Shown in pieces: positions 32,201 through 40,432 of a DNA stretch of 64,000 bases. The notes below the pieces were generated by a model, which worked only from the letters and a program-made list of their open reading frames with translations, was not told the origin of the DNA and did no database searches. The DNA is from Miltoncostaea sp963771025. Its GTDB lineage: Bacteria; Actinomycetota; Thermoleophilia; Miltoncostaeales; Miltoncostaeaceae. The stretch's first letter is position 1, and each line of letters begins with the position of its first letter. Where the stretch lies: positions 310,001 to 374,000 of the forward strand of contig CAVYRL010000004.1 of the NCBI GenBank assembly GCA_963771025.1, in the 5' to 3' direction. A program made the translations under genes and the position numbers.

Positions 32201-33274
32201 TCAGTCAACCGGGGGGTAGCCCTTGGGCTCGTACTCGCCGACGCAGTGCTCGTAGTTGCCGTGGCCGACCCGGTCCGACGTGCGGAAGGTGCACGAGCGC
32301 TCGAGGATCGAGTGCGGCACCACCGTGCCGAGCGCCCCCTCGGGGCGGAGGTCCCACTGCTCGCCGTCCACGTAGAGCGGCCCCTTGGGGGTGCCCTGCG
32401 CGTGCTCGCCGCCGTAGCCGCCCCCGTAGATCGCCATCACCGGGCCGAGCGGCTCCACGTCGATCTCCAGCGAGCGCCCGTCGGCGGCGTCGATCCAGAT
32501 CCGGCCCCCGGCCAGCACCCGGTGGGGGCCGATCAGGTCGAAGTCGAGCTCGTGGCGGAAGGCGGTCACCGGAACCGGGGCGCCGGGTTCCTCGCCGGGC
32601 CCCGCGACCGGCCGCAGGCAACCGCACAGGTAGTCCTGGGTCCCGTGCCGGTCCTCGTGCGCGAAGACCCAGATCGACAGGTCCTCGAACTGGATCGGCA
32701 GCCAGGTGTGGAAGCCGCGCCGCACCCGGGCCGAGGCCGGCCGCACGCCCCACGAGCGGTCGCGCTCACCGGTCCAGCCGCCGCAGTCGAACCGGCGCCC
32801 GCCCACCTCCACCCACCCCTCGTAGCGGCCGGCCTGCACGAAGTGGCTGTAGCCCACGAAGATCGCGCCGTCGCGCTCGATGATCTGGGTGGGCATCTGG
32901 AAGGGCTGGGTGATGCGGGTGAAGGTGATGTCGAACGAGAGCCCGTAGCCCGCGTCGTCGAGGGCCAGGCGCCACACACGCAGCGGCTCGACGATGTCGA
33001 AGCGCAGTGGCCCGGCGTGCAGGCGCCACAGATCCTCGTCGCGCTCGCGCCCGCAGCGCACGTTGTACTGAACGCCGTCCCGCCACGCGATCGCGAACCC
33101 GTCCATGTACCGCGTGTTGGGGTAGATGCCGAGGCCGCACCACATCAGCACCTCGCCGCCCGGGTCGTGGACGTCGAAGATGAACCGCTCGGTCCATCGG
33201 GGGTCGTCCATGAAGACCCGGTCGTGGGTCGCGAAGGTCTGGTGGGTGAGGTGGTCGTCGTGCTCGGTGATCAT
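32201..33274 (-). CDS. AttH/CrtC-like lipocalin-fold protein, copy B
   Basis: A 357-residue beta-rich protein. The hallmark is CGGWTGERDRSWGVRPASAR; WTERFIFDVHDPGGEVLMWC opens the first sheet and CVGEYEPKGYPPVD ends the protein. It aligns along its whole length with the 45859-46914 product (GLGIYPNTRYMDGFAIAWRD against GLGTYPNAGMVDALALVARP). It follows a phytoene-desaturase-like oxidoreductase in the same operon, a pairing that loosely recalls carotenoid CrtI and CrtC. No catalytic residues are proven. The 3' end lies 11 bases from the convergent LLM stop, with no terminator seen. Confidence 0.72.
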   Translation of the reverse strand: MITEHDDHLTHQTFATHDRVFMDDPRWTERFIFDVHDPGGEVLMWCGLGIYPNTRYMDGFAIAWRDGVQYNVRCGRERDEDLWRLHAGPLRFDIVEPLRVWRLALDDAGYGLSFDITFTRITQPFQMPTQIIERDGAIFVGYSHFVQAGRYEGWVEVGGRRFDCGGWTGERDRSWGVRPASARVRRGFHTWLPIQFEDLSIWVFAHEDRHGTQDYLCGCLRPVAGPGEEPGAPVPVTAFRHELDFDLIGPHRVLAGGRIWIDAADGRSLEIDVEPLGPVMAIYGGGYGGEHAQGTPKGPLYVDGEQWDLRPEGALGTVVPHSILERSCTFRTSDRVGHGNYEHCVGEYEPKGYPPVD

Positions 33275-33284
33275 CGCCGTCTCC

Positions 33285-34670
33285 CTAGTAGCGCCAGGTC
33301 TCCTCGAAGCCGGAGATGCGCCGCCCGAGGTACTCCTCGACCGTCGTCAGGGCGGCGCGGGCGGCGCGGTCGACGCCGATGCCGCGGCTGCGGAAGGTCT
33401 CGCTCGCGAACAACAGGCCCTCGATGTTGGGCGCCCGCCAGTGAGGCCGGTAGATGCCGACCAGGCCCGGCTTCTGGATCACGCCGAAGGCCGGGTCGAA
33501 CACCAGGTGGCGCCGGCGCCACGTCGAGTGCTGGAGGCCGGGGTACATCATCCCCAGCTCCTTCTCGAAACCCTCGAAGTGGTTCTCCATGTAGACCTGA
33601 TCGCGGCCCTTGGAGCCCGGGAAGACGCTGCCCGCCACGTGCAGGTGGGTGCCCGGGGGCGACACGGTCGGGTCCATCGCGGTCATGTTGAAGAAGAACC
33701 CCGGGGCCCCCGTGACGGGGGCGTGGAACCAGGTCGAAAGCTCGCGCTCGGACAGCGCGAAGACCGGCTCGTCGGTGGCGATGTAGAGCCCCGCCCACGT
33801 CACCCGAAGCTCGTCGCGTGCGAGGAACTTGATCTGGGCCGCGTACCAGTCGGGCAGGTGCTGCTCGGGCACCACGCGCAGCACGTTCCACACCGGCAGG
33901 GTCGAGATCACGCACTCCGCCTCGATCACCTCGTCCTCGAAGATCTCATTCGGGATGATCCGCGGCTGGCGTGCGACGGCCACCCCCACGACGCGGCCGT
34001 TCTCGATCACCACGCGCTCGACGGGCGTGCCCGTGCGCACCTCGCCGCCCTTGTCGGTGATCGCGTCGGCCAGATCCTGGAAGAGCCCGTCCCAGCCCTT
34101 CTCGGGCCAGAACGAGTAGCCCGCCATCCGCTTCTCGGCGTAATGCATCTTCCGCACGTAGAGGTTGTCCGACGCCGAATGGTCGTACCACTCGTCGGTG
34201 AGGCACTCGAGCAGGGCGAGGTACTCCCACAGCGCGATGACGCCCTCGTCGGAGGTGTGCTGCAGCATCCAGTCGCGCAGCGGGCGGTCGTCCCACTTGT
34301 CGAGCTCCTCGAAGGGGGTCTCGAGCAGCGCGCCGATGACCTTCTTCAGCTCCGACTTGGTGCCGGAGTAGAAGTCCCGGATGGAGATCCAGCGGTCGTC
34401 CTTCCACACCGGCATCTCGTCGGAGACGGCCCCGTGCACCAGCTCCTTGCCGACGTGTTCGAACACCTTGGTGATGCCGGAGCCGGAGTCCTCGAGCAGG
34501 TGGGCGCCCACGTTCAGGCGGAAACCCTCGTCGGGAACCGCCATGCCGCGCCCGCCCAGCCAGGGACTGGCCTCGAAGACCACCACCCGTTTGCCCTCGG
34601 AGGCGAGCAGGGCCCCGGCCGTCAGGCCCGCGGCCCCGGCCCCGATCACCGCGACATCGACCTTCGTCAT
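33285..34670 (-). CDS. FAD-dependent oxidoreductase, phytoene-desaturase/amine-oxidase-like
   Basis: A 461-residue flavoprotein with an N-terminal dinucleotide fold VAVIGAGAAGLTAGALLASE and the FAD-binding GGRGMAVPDEGFRLNVGAHL following it. The C-terminus LLFASETFRSRGIGVDRAAR is the second FAD contact of the CrtI/amine-oxidase superfamily. It may desaturate or isomerise an alicyclic or isoprenoid-like substrate. ATG 34670 has GGAGGGGGAC directly before it. It leads the operon with lipocalin-like copy B and is divergent from the CoA-transferase pair, with operator copy 7 in between. Confidence 0.82.
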   Translation of the reverse strand: MTKVDVAVIGAGAAGLTAGALLASEGKRVVVFEASPWLGGRGMAVPDEGFRLNVGAHLLEDSGSGITKVFEHVGKELVHGAVSDEMPVWKDDRWISIRDFYSGTKSELKKVIGALLETPFEELDKWDDRPLRDWMLQHTSDEGVIALWEYLALLECLTDEWYDHSASDNLYVRKMHYAEKRMAGYSFWPEKGWDGLFQDLADAITDKGGEVRTGTPVERVVIENGRVVGVAVARQPRIIPNEIFEDEVIEAECVISTLPVWNVLRVVPEQHLPDWYAAQIKFLARDELRVTWAGLYIATDEPVFALSERELSTWFHAPVTGAPGFFFNMTAMDPTVSPPGTHLHVAGSVFPGSKGRDQVYMENHFEGFEKELGMMYPGLQHSTWRRRHLVFDPAFGVIQKPGLVGIYRPHWRAPNIEGLLFASETFRSRGIGVDRAARAALTTVEEYLGRRISGFEETWRY

Positions 34671-34728
34671 GTCCCCCTCCGGTCTCGTGCCCCGCCGTTC
34701 GACATCGGCGAGAGCATACCCACGTTGC

Positions 34729-34746
34729 CTACCAACCGACCGGTAG
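34729..34746. promoter_or_regulatory. Palindromic TetR-type operator, copy 7 (divergent), overlapping a -10 box
   Basis: CTACCAACCGACCGGTAG stands between the FAD oxidoreductase (34670, -) and the CoA-transferase alpha gene (34762, +). A good -10 hexamer TAGAAT (34744-34749) overlaps its right arm, so the + transcript would start only a few bases before GTG 34762, giving a nearly leaderless mRNA. That explains the absence of a ribosome site there. Bound repressor would cover the -10. Confidence 0.62.
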
Positions 34747-34761
34747 AATAGTGTCCCGCCG

Positions 34762-35643
34762 GTGAGCAAGCTGGAGACGATGGACGACGCGGCCGCACGG
34801 GTCGCCGACGGCGCGACCGTCGCGATCGGCGGCCTGCTGATGAACGGAGCGCCGATGGAGTTCTGCCGGGCGCTGGCCCGGCGCGGCGCGAAGGATCTGA
34901 CCGTCGTGGCGATCGTCGCGGGCCCCTCGGTCGACTGGCTCGTGGCCGCCGGCTGCGTGAGCAAGGCGATCGTCGGGCTGGTGAGCATGGAGGGCTTCGG
35001 GCTCGCACCCCACTTCCGCCGGGCCGCCGAGCGGGGTGAGCTCGAGGTGGAGGAGTGGAGCGAGCACACGATCATCTGCGGCCTCCAGGCCGCCGCGGCG
35101 GACCTGCCGTTCATGCCCACGAAGGCCGGCCTCGGCACGGACATGCCCGCCCTCCATCCGGAGCGGACCGAGGTGGTCGAGCACGAGCGCGGCACCTTCC
35201 TGGCCTGCGGGCCGATCCGTCCCGACGTGGCCGTGGTGCACGTGCACGAGGCCGACGTGAACGGCAACTGCCGGGTGCTGCCGAAGCTCGTCTGGATGGA
35301 CTCGGAGCTGGTGAAGGCGGCCCCTGTGGTCGTCGCGACGACCGAGCGGATCGTCTCCGAGCGCACGTTCCGGGCGGCGCCCGAGCGCACGACATACCCC
35401 GGCTTCACCGTCGACGCCGTCGTCGAGGCCCCCTTCGGCGCCTATCCCACCTCGCTCTTCCCCTGGCACGGCTACGACGGCGCCTTCATCACCGACTATC
35501 TGGAGGCCTGCCGCGACCCGGAGACCTTCGCCGCGTTCTGGCGCGATCGGGTGATGGCCCCCGCGGACGGCCCGGCGTTGATCGACGCCAACGGCGGCGC
35601 GGCGACCCTTCTGCGCATCCAGGCGGCGGGGACCGCGTCGTGA
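34762..35643 (+). CDS. CoA-transferase-like alpha subunit (IpdA-like)
   Basis: A 293-residue alpha chain: DGATVAIGGLLMNGAPMEFC, DLTVVAIVAGPSVDWLVAAG, VEEWSEHTIICGLQAAAADL and PFMPTKAGLGTDMPALHPER. It couples to its beta chain through a four-base overlap at 35640. The start is taken as GTG 34762, with no ribosome site but a close -10 box. ATG 34780 is the alternative. With the beta chain it would form an IpdAB-like hydrolase or a CoA-transferase. Confidence 0.8.
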   Translation: MSKLETMDDAAARVADGATVAIGGLLMNGAPMEFCRALARRGAKDLTVVAIVAGPSVDWLVAAGCVSKAIVGLVSMEGFGLAPHFRRAAERGELEVEEWSEHTIICGLQAAAADLPFMPTKAGLGTDMPALHPERTEVVEHERGTFLACGPIRPDVAVVHVHEADVNGNCRVLPKLVWMDSELVKAAPVVVATTERIVSERTFRAAPERTTYPGFTVDAVVEAPFGAYPTSLFPWHGYDGAFITDYLEACRDPETFAAFWRDRVMAPADGPALIDANGGAATLLRIQAAGTAS

Positions 35644-36425
35644 GCGAGAGTTACGGCATCGACGAGCTGATGGTGGCCTCCCTGGCGCGGGCGATGCCCA
35701 ACGACACACGGGCCTTCAACGGCGCGGCCAGCTTCATGCCGGTCTGTGCCTTCATGCTCGCCCGCGAGACCCACGCCCCCGACCTGGTGTGGGTCGCCAG
35801 CTCGATCGCGGTCGACCCCTCGCCGCCGCGCATCCCCGAGTCGACGCTCTCGGACGCCCTCTGGGGCGGGGCGACGATGCTCCACAGCTCGGCGTTCGAC
35901 TTCTGGTGGTACGCCCAGAACGGCCGCCTCAACACCTTCTGCTTCCGCGGAGCGCAGATCGACGCCCACGGGAACGTCAACAACACGGTCATCGGGCCCT
36001 ACGCGACCCCGAAGGTGCGCCTGCCGGGCGGCGGGGGCATGGCCGACCTCTCGTGCCAGGTCCCGCGCGTCTACCTGTGGTCGACGACCCACACCCCGCG
36101 CGTCTTCGTCGAGAAGCTCGACTTCCGCTCCGGCATGGGCTGGGGCGATGGCCCGGGGCACCGTGAGCGCCTCGGCCTCGAGGGCGGCCCACGCCTCGTC
36201 GTCACCAACCTCTGCGTGATGGACTTTCCGTCCGAGACGCGGCGGATGCGCCTTCGCAGCGTCCACCCCGGCGTGAGCGTCAACGACGTCCAGGCCGCGA
36301 CCGGATTCGAGGTGCAGGTGGACGGCGACGTCCCGACGACCCCCGAGCCGACGCCGGAGGAGGTTGCGATCATCCGGCACATCGACCCCACCGGCATGCG
36401 CAAGCGCGAGCTGGCGGGCGGCTGA
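35640..36425 (+). CDS. CoA-transferase-like beta subunit (IpdB-like)
   Basis: A 261-residue beta chain. Shared family segments are FRGAQIDAHGNVNNTVIGPY, PKVRLPGGGGMADLSCQVPR and THTPRVFVEKLDFRSGMGWG. As with the other beta chains here, I see no SENG motif. GTG 35640 overlaps the alpha stop, so the two are produced together as an obligate pair. This is the one complete alpha-beta pair in the window without an extra subunit. EthD follows 23 bases later. Confidence 0.8.
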   Translation: MSESYGIDELMVASLARAMPNDTRAFNGAASFMPVCAFMLARETHAPDLVWVASSIAVDPSPPRIPESTLSDALWGGATMLHSSAFDFWWYAQNGRLNTFCFRGAQIDAHGNVNNTVIGPYATPKVRLPGGGGMADLSCQVPRVYLWSTTHTPRVFVEKLDFRSGMGWGDGPGHRERLGLEGGPRLVVTNLCVMDFPSETRRMRLRSVHPGVSVNDVQAATGFEVQVDGDVPTTPEPTPEEVAIIRHIDPTGMRKRELAGG

Positions 36426-36448
36426 CCCGCTCGCGAGAGGAGCCCACG

Positions 36449-36766
36449 ATGGTGAAGGCGATCTACGTCGTATACCGCAGGCCGGAGCTGACCCGGGAGG
36501 AGTTCGCCCGGCACTGGACCGAGGTGCACGCCCCCATCGCGGAGAAGCTGCCGCACATCCGCAGCTACACCATCCACCCGGTGACCGCGGCGATGGAGAT
36601 CGAGGGCACCAAGGAGGCCGACGGCTTCGCGGTGTGCGTCTGGGACACGCAGGAGGACTTCGAGAAGGCGCTCGCCAGCCCGGAGATGGCCGCGGCGGGC
36701 GAGGACGCGGCGAAGATGGCCCGCCACTTCGAGTTCTACCTCGTGGACGACCACACGATCATCTAG
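36449..36766 (+). CDS. EthD-family small ferredoxin-like-fold protein
   Basis: A 105-residue alpha+beta protein. MVKAIYVVYRRPELTREEFA, HWTEVHAPIAEKLPHIRSYT and HFEFYLVDDHTII are typical of EthD-like dimeric barrel proteins, which include ether-degradation helpers, polyketide cyclases and methylmuconolactone isomerase-like enzymes. A GAGAGGAG site stands seven bases before ATG. It ends the + strand operon, and its stop overlaps the convergent lipocalin-like gene by eight bases. Role unknown; isomerase or shuttle function is plausible. Confidence 0.82.
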   Translation: MVKAIYVVYRRPELTREEFARHWTEVHAPIAEKLPHIRSYTIHPVTAAMEIEGTKEADGFAVCVWDTQEDFEKALASPEMAAAGEDAAKMARHFEFYLVDDHTII

Positions 36767-37808
36767 GCGACGGTGCCGGCTCGCGCTCGGGCCGGTAGCG
36801 CGCGTGGACGCCGAGTCCGGTCTCGGCGTAACCGTGGCCCTCGACTCCGTCGAGGGCGAACCGGCAGCCGTTGTCGATCTGCCCGTCCAGGCGTGCGCGA
36901 ACGGCGGCGTCGGTGACGTCGTGCCGGTCGCGGCCGGGGGCCGCGCCCCCCGGGTCGGCCGTGTAGCCGACGGCGCTCAGGTACATGCGGGTGCGCACCT
37001 CCAGCGTCAGGGCGCGACGGGCGCCCGAGGCGAACACCAGGGCGAGCCGCCCCGCCCGCAGGAGGGTGCCGTCGAACTCGAGGTCGTGCTCGGCGCCGAC
37101 GACGCGGTCGGCCACGCCGGTCTCGCCCATCAGCCACCCGTTGGTGAACACGCGCCGTCCCGACGCGGTCTCGTAGAGCAGGGCGTAGAGCGCGGAGTCC
37201 GGCAGCTCGGCGCCGCAGAACACCACGAGCCCACGCCGGGGCGCGCCCTCGTGTTTGCGCAGCCCCCAGCCACGGTCGCGGAAGCCCGCCCGGTCGACCA
37301 CGACCGTGTCGCGCCCCTCCACCGACACGACTCCGGAGTACCGCCCGGACTGGAAGAAGTTCATGTAGTCCGTGACCACCTCGCCCTTCAGCTCGATCCG
37401 GTTGCGCTCCGTCGCCACCGGGGCGAAGCGCGCCTCGTAGGTCAGGTCGAAGGCCACCGGACTCCCGGGGTCGTCCAGCACCAGCCGCACGCGCCTCAGC
37501 GGCTCGGCTACCTCGATCCGCACGGGGCCCACGGCGGGCCGGTCCGGGTCCTCGCCCGGGGCGAGCGGCTCGGCCGCGCGGTGGGCGTGCAGCGACCCCC
37601 GGGCGACGACACCGGCGAACGCGGTGCGCCGCCCGTCGTGGGGGTACACGGCGCGTCCGGTGTTCAGGATCATGTCGTCGTCCACCATCAGCAGGTGGTA
37701 GCAGCGCTCCGCCCACGCGCGGTGGTCGTGCAGGGTGACCGCGCGCGGGGCGACCAGCTGATGCGAGAAGAGCTCGTCGGCCGCGGTCAGCGGCGCCCGG
37801 TCGGTCAT
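36759..37808 (-). CDS. AttH/CrtC-like lipocalin-fold protein, copy C (divergent)
   Basis: A 349-residue protein distantly related to the other three. The diagnostic segment is VVDRAGFRDRGWGLRKHEGA, preceded by YMNFFQSGRYSGVVSVEGRD (compare HFVQSGRFDGWIEAGGE in copy D). ATG 37808 overlaps the histidine phosphatase stop (ATGA). It is the last gene of the operon from 39098. It has diverged most in the N-terminal third. Function unknown; the fold could bind or hydrate a hydrophobic ligand. Confidence 0.68.
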   Translation of the reverse strand: MTDRAPLTAADELFSHQLVAPRAVTLHDHRAWAERCYHLLMVDDDMILNTGRAVYPHDGRRTAFAGVVARGSLHAHRAAEPLAPGEDPDRPAVGPVRIEVAEPLRRVRLVLDDPGSPVAFDLTYEARFAPVATERNRIELKGEVVTDYMNFFQSGRYSGVVSVEGRDTVVVDRAGFRDRGWGLRKHEGAPRRGLVVFCGAELPDSALYALLYETASGRRVFTNGWLMGETGVADRVVGAEHDLEFDGTLLRAGRLALVFASGARRALTLEVRTRMYLSAVGYTADPGGAAPGRDRHDVTDAAVRARLDGQIDNGCRFALDGVEGHGYAETGLGVHARYRPEREPAPSPR

Positions 37809-38494
37809 CGGCCGAGGCGGCGCATCGCATCCTGGTCGATCAGCGCACCCCGGGCCATCGCGATCTCGGCCACGCCCGCGGGCGTCCAGTTGAGCACCCC
37901 GACCCACCACCGCCCCTCGGCCTGCTCGAGCACGTTCACGCTCGCCCAGTCCTGACGGATGCGGTACGCGCGGTCCATCGGAATGCCCAGGAGGTGGGCG
38001 ACGAGGCCGCGGTTGATGCCGCCGTGCGCCACGACGACGACGTCCCGCTCGTCGCTGGCGGCCAGGATCTCCTCGAGCGCCGCGTCGGCGCGGGCCACCA
38101 CGGTGTTGAGCGACTCCCCGCCCGGCAGGGCCGCGTCGGGGTCGGCCAGCCAGCGCGGCGCGGCGGCGAAGACCTCCCGCGTGTGCGCCCCGTCGAAGTC
38201 GCCCAAAGAGATCTCGCGCAGCCGAGGGTCGAACCTCAGCGGACGCCCCTCGCCGGCGAGGAGGCGCGCGGTGTGGGCGGTGCGGTCCATCGGGCTCGCG
38301 TGGACCACGGTCACCGGGATGGTGGCGAAGGCCCGCCCGAGGGCCTCGGCCTGCTCGATGCCCCTGTCGGTGAGCGGGATCGGATCGTCGGAGTGCATGT
38401 AGCCGTCGGCCGTGAGGGCGTCGGTCTCGGCGTGCCGCACCAGGTAGAGGCGGCGCTCGACGGCCGGGTTGAGCGGCGGCGGGGCCTCAGCCAC
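37805..38494 (-). CDS. Histidine phosphatase superfamily protein (phosphoglycerate-mutase-like)
   Basis: A 229-residue branch-1 histidine phosphatase. The phosphohistidine motif is LVRHAETD (His21), the second catalytic His is in VVVVAHGGINRGLVAHLL, and SPMDRTAHTARLL supplies the third phosphate-binding arginine. It starts at GTG 38494, eight bases inside the preceding phosphatase gene. Two tandem phosphatases in a CoA catabolic cluster are unexpected. They may dephosphorylate a phospho-intermediate, which would be consistent with the acyl-CoA kinase at 18270, but that link is speculative. Confidence 0.87.
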   Translation of the reverse strand: MAEAPPPLNPAVERRLYLVRHAETDALTADGYMHSDDPIPLTDRGIEQAEALGRAFATIPVTVVHASPMDRTAHTARLLAGEGRPLRFDPRLREISLGDFDGAHTREVFAAAPRWLADPDAALPGGESLNTVVARADAALEEILAASDERDVVVVAHGGINRGLVAHLLGIPMDRAYRIRQDWASVNVLEQAEGRWWVGVLNWTPAGVAEIAMARGALIDQDAMRRLGR

Positions 38495-39098
38495 GGCTGG
38501 TCACTGCCCGTGTGCGGAGCGGATCGAGGGGGCTCAGGTTGAGCATCTGCACCCTGAGTTCCTCCCCCCGCCGGGCGAGGATGGTGATGCCACCCGGGTC
38601 CTGCTGGATCAGGCATGCGTCCTGTGGGGGAAGGCCGAGCAGCTCCGCCAGCAGCACCGCGTTGGTCATGCGGTGGGCCACGACGATGGCGTCCCCCTCG
38701 GGGGGCAGGACGCCCATCACGGCGACGCGAAAGCGCGCCGCCAGGTCGGTCAGCGACTCGCCCCCGGGGGGGCGCAGCGCCGGGTCGCTCAGCACGCGTC
38801 CCAGCTCCGGCAGCTGGGACGCGGGCCGCCCCTCCCACTCGCCGAGGTCCATGCCGCCCAGCGCCGGGACGATGTCGACGGGCCGCCCGGCGGCCACGAT
38901 GCGCGCCGTCTCGATCGCCCGGGGGCGGTCGCTGGATGCGACCCGCGGCGCGTCGAGCGACGTGAGGAACTCCCGGGCCGCCTCCGCCTGCGCGCGTCCG
39001 GTCGCCGAGAGGCCGCGCGGGCTGCGGCTCTCCAGCCCCCCGCGGCCGTCGGCGGCGCCCTCTTCCTCACCATGGCGGAGCAGTGCGACAAGGGGCAT
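38487..39098 (-). CDS. Histidine phosphatase superfamily protein
   Basis: A 203-residue histidine phosphatase: LLRHGEEEG at residues 7-15 with His9, ASSDRPRAIETARIV, LPPEGDAIVVAHRMTNAVLL with the second catalytic His, and DLGEWEGRP as in the acid/proton donor region. It is the first gene of the operon and is translated in overlap with the next phosphatase. The promoter region upstream contains a short variant palindrome (39123-39136) and, further away, the full operator copy 8. Substrate unknown. Confidence 0.85.
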   Translation of the reverse strand: MPLVALLRHGEEEGAADGRGGLESRSPRGLSATGRAQAEAAREFLTSLDAPRVASSDRPRAIETARIVAAGRPVDIVPALGGMDLGEWEGRPASQLPELGRVLSDPALRPPGGESLTDLAARFRVAVMGVLPPEGDAIVVAHRMTNAVLLAELLGLPPQDACLIQQDPGGITILARRGEELRVQMLNLSPLDPLRTRAVTSRG

Positions 39099-39122
39099 GG
39101 GGTGCTCGGAGGGAGAGAATTT

Positions 39123-39136
39123 CTACCGGACGGTAG
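39123..39136. promoter_or_regulatory. Short palindrome, possible degenerate operator
   Basis: CTACCGGACGGTAG has the same outer arms (CTACC / GGTAG) as the operators but lacks four central bases, so the arms are closer by nearly half a helical turn. It lies 25 bases upstream of the phosphatase start (39098, -). It may be a weak site for the same regulator or a site for another TetR protein. Confidence 0.35.
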
Positions 39137-39224
39137 ATAGAACGGTACGGTCTTCCGGAAGCGTCCGTCAATGACCCGGGTCGGCGATCACGCCTCCGAA
39201 ACACTTCGCGCCGAACGTGACAAA

Positions 39225-39242
39225 CTGCCAAACGTTTGGTAG
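39225..39242. promoter_or_regulatory. Palindromic TetR-type operator, copy 8 (divergent)
   Basis: CTGCCAAACGTTTGGTAG has a perfect CCAAACGTTTGG core, the best core in the window. It lies in the 254-base gap between the phosphatase operon (-) and the LLM-MBL-HyuB-HyuA operon (+, from 39353). The rest of this gap holds no gene that I can support; it has a locally AT-rich stretch around 39238-39248. Confidence 0.68.
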
Positions 39243-39352
39243 AAAAACGGCGTCGCGGCGTAGGCCCCGAGGGCCGGCGAGCGTCGCCGCTCATCCAGAG
39301 AACCAGGCCCGCGGGCGGGCGTGCGCGCCTAGGGCGGAGGAGGCCCGGAGAC

Positions 39353-40432
39353 ATGCGGATCGGATACCTGATCGACCTCCACAAGGGCGGCTACGAGCAG
39401 CCGATGCCGAGCCCCCAGGACGCGCACGACACGATGGAGGCGATGATCGAGGAGGGCGTCGTCGCCGAGCGGTCGGGCTTCCACTCGATCCAGATCCCCG
39501 ACCGGCACGGGCGCACCGAGTGCTACTTCCCGGGGCCGGAGCAGATCCTCACGATCCTGGCGCGCGAGACCGACAGGGTCGCGATCGGCTCGTTCACCTG
39601 GCTGGCCACCCTCTTCCACCCGATGAAGGGCGCCGAGCAGTTCGCGGTGATCGACAACCTGTCGCAGGGGCGGCTCTACACCACGGTCTCTCGTGGGTTC
39701 CACCCGGGCTACTGGCAGCAGTTCGGCATCCCGCAGGAGAAGCTGCTCGGCCGCTTCCTCGATGCCGTCAAGATCTGGCGTGAGGCGGTCAAGGGAGAGC
39801 GCTTCACCTACGAGGGCAAGTACTGGCAGGTGGAGAACGGGCTGCTGGCGCCCCAGCCCTACCAGCCGGGCGGCTGGCCCATCTGGGGCGGCGGCAACGC
39901 CACGCCCGCGGCCATCACGCGCTCGGCGACCTACGGCTCCGCCTGGACCTGTGACCCCTTCCCGCTCATGAAGGAGACCTGGGACGCACAGGTCGGCGGC
40001 TACCGCGCGGAGGCCGAGCGGCTCGGCAAGAAGCCGTTCGTGGTCCTGATGCGCGACGGCTGGGTGGCCGACACCTTCGAGGAGGCGGCCCAGGAGTTCG
40101 GGACCCACTTCGTCGAGGAGATGCGCTTCTACTACCGCCAGGGCATCTTCACCCACCACCCCGACTTCCAGAGCGAGGCGGACATCACGCCCGAGCGCGG
40201 GGCGCCTCACCTGGTGATGGGCACGCCGGATCAGTGCATCTCCCAGCTCGAGATGTACCACGAGGACTTCGGCGTCAACTACTTCACGCTGCGCTTCCGG
40301 ATGCCGACCGGGCCCTCCATGGAGAAGGCCCACGAGCAGATCCAGAAGTTCGGCGAGGAGGTCGTCCAGCCGATCCACCGCAAGTACCCGGCCCCCGACC
40401 ACCCCGCCATCCCCGCGGCCTGCCGTTGGTAG
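39353..40432 (+). CDS. LLM-class flavin/F420-dependent oxidoreductase
   Basis: A 359-residue luciferase-like enzyme related to the 5325 product: SGFHSIQIPDRHGRTECYFP, VAIGSFTWLATLFHPMKGAE, IDNLSQGRLYTTVSRGFHPG and VLMRDGWVADTFEEA, the latter matching LLRDGWVADDMDTV in the 5325 protein. ATG 39353 is chosen because GGAGGAGGCCCGG precedes it; the longer frame has no comparable site and would run into the operator. It is followed with overlap by an MBL hydrolase, repeating the LLM-MBL module, and then by HyuB-HyuA. Confidence 0.87.
   Translation: MRIGYLIDLHKGGYEQPMPSPQDAHDTMEAMIEEGVVAERSGFHSIQIPDRHGRTECYFPGPEQILTILARETDRVAIGSFTWLATLFHPMKGAEQFAVIDNLSQGRLYTTVSRGFHPGYWQQFGIPQEKLLGRFLDAVKIWREAVKGERFTYEGKYWQVENGLLAPQPYQPGGWPIWGGGNATPAAITRSATYGSAWTCDPFPLMKETWDAQVGGYRAEAERLGKKPFVVLMRDGWVADTFEEAAQEFGTHFVEEMRFYYRQGIFTHHPDFQSEADITPERGAPHLVMGTPDQCISQLEMYHEDFGVNYFTLRFRMPTGPSMEKAHEQIQKFGEEVVQPIHRKYPAPDHPAIPAACRW

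Noticed and set aside
39236..39352. Longer N-terminus for the LLM oxidoreductase at 39353
   Set aside because: It would start within operator copy 8 and is rich in Arg. ATG 39353 has a strong GGAGGAGG site and gives the normal first barrel strand MRIGYLID.
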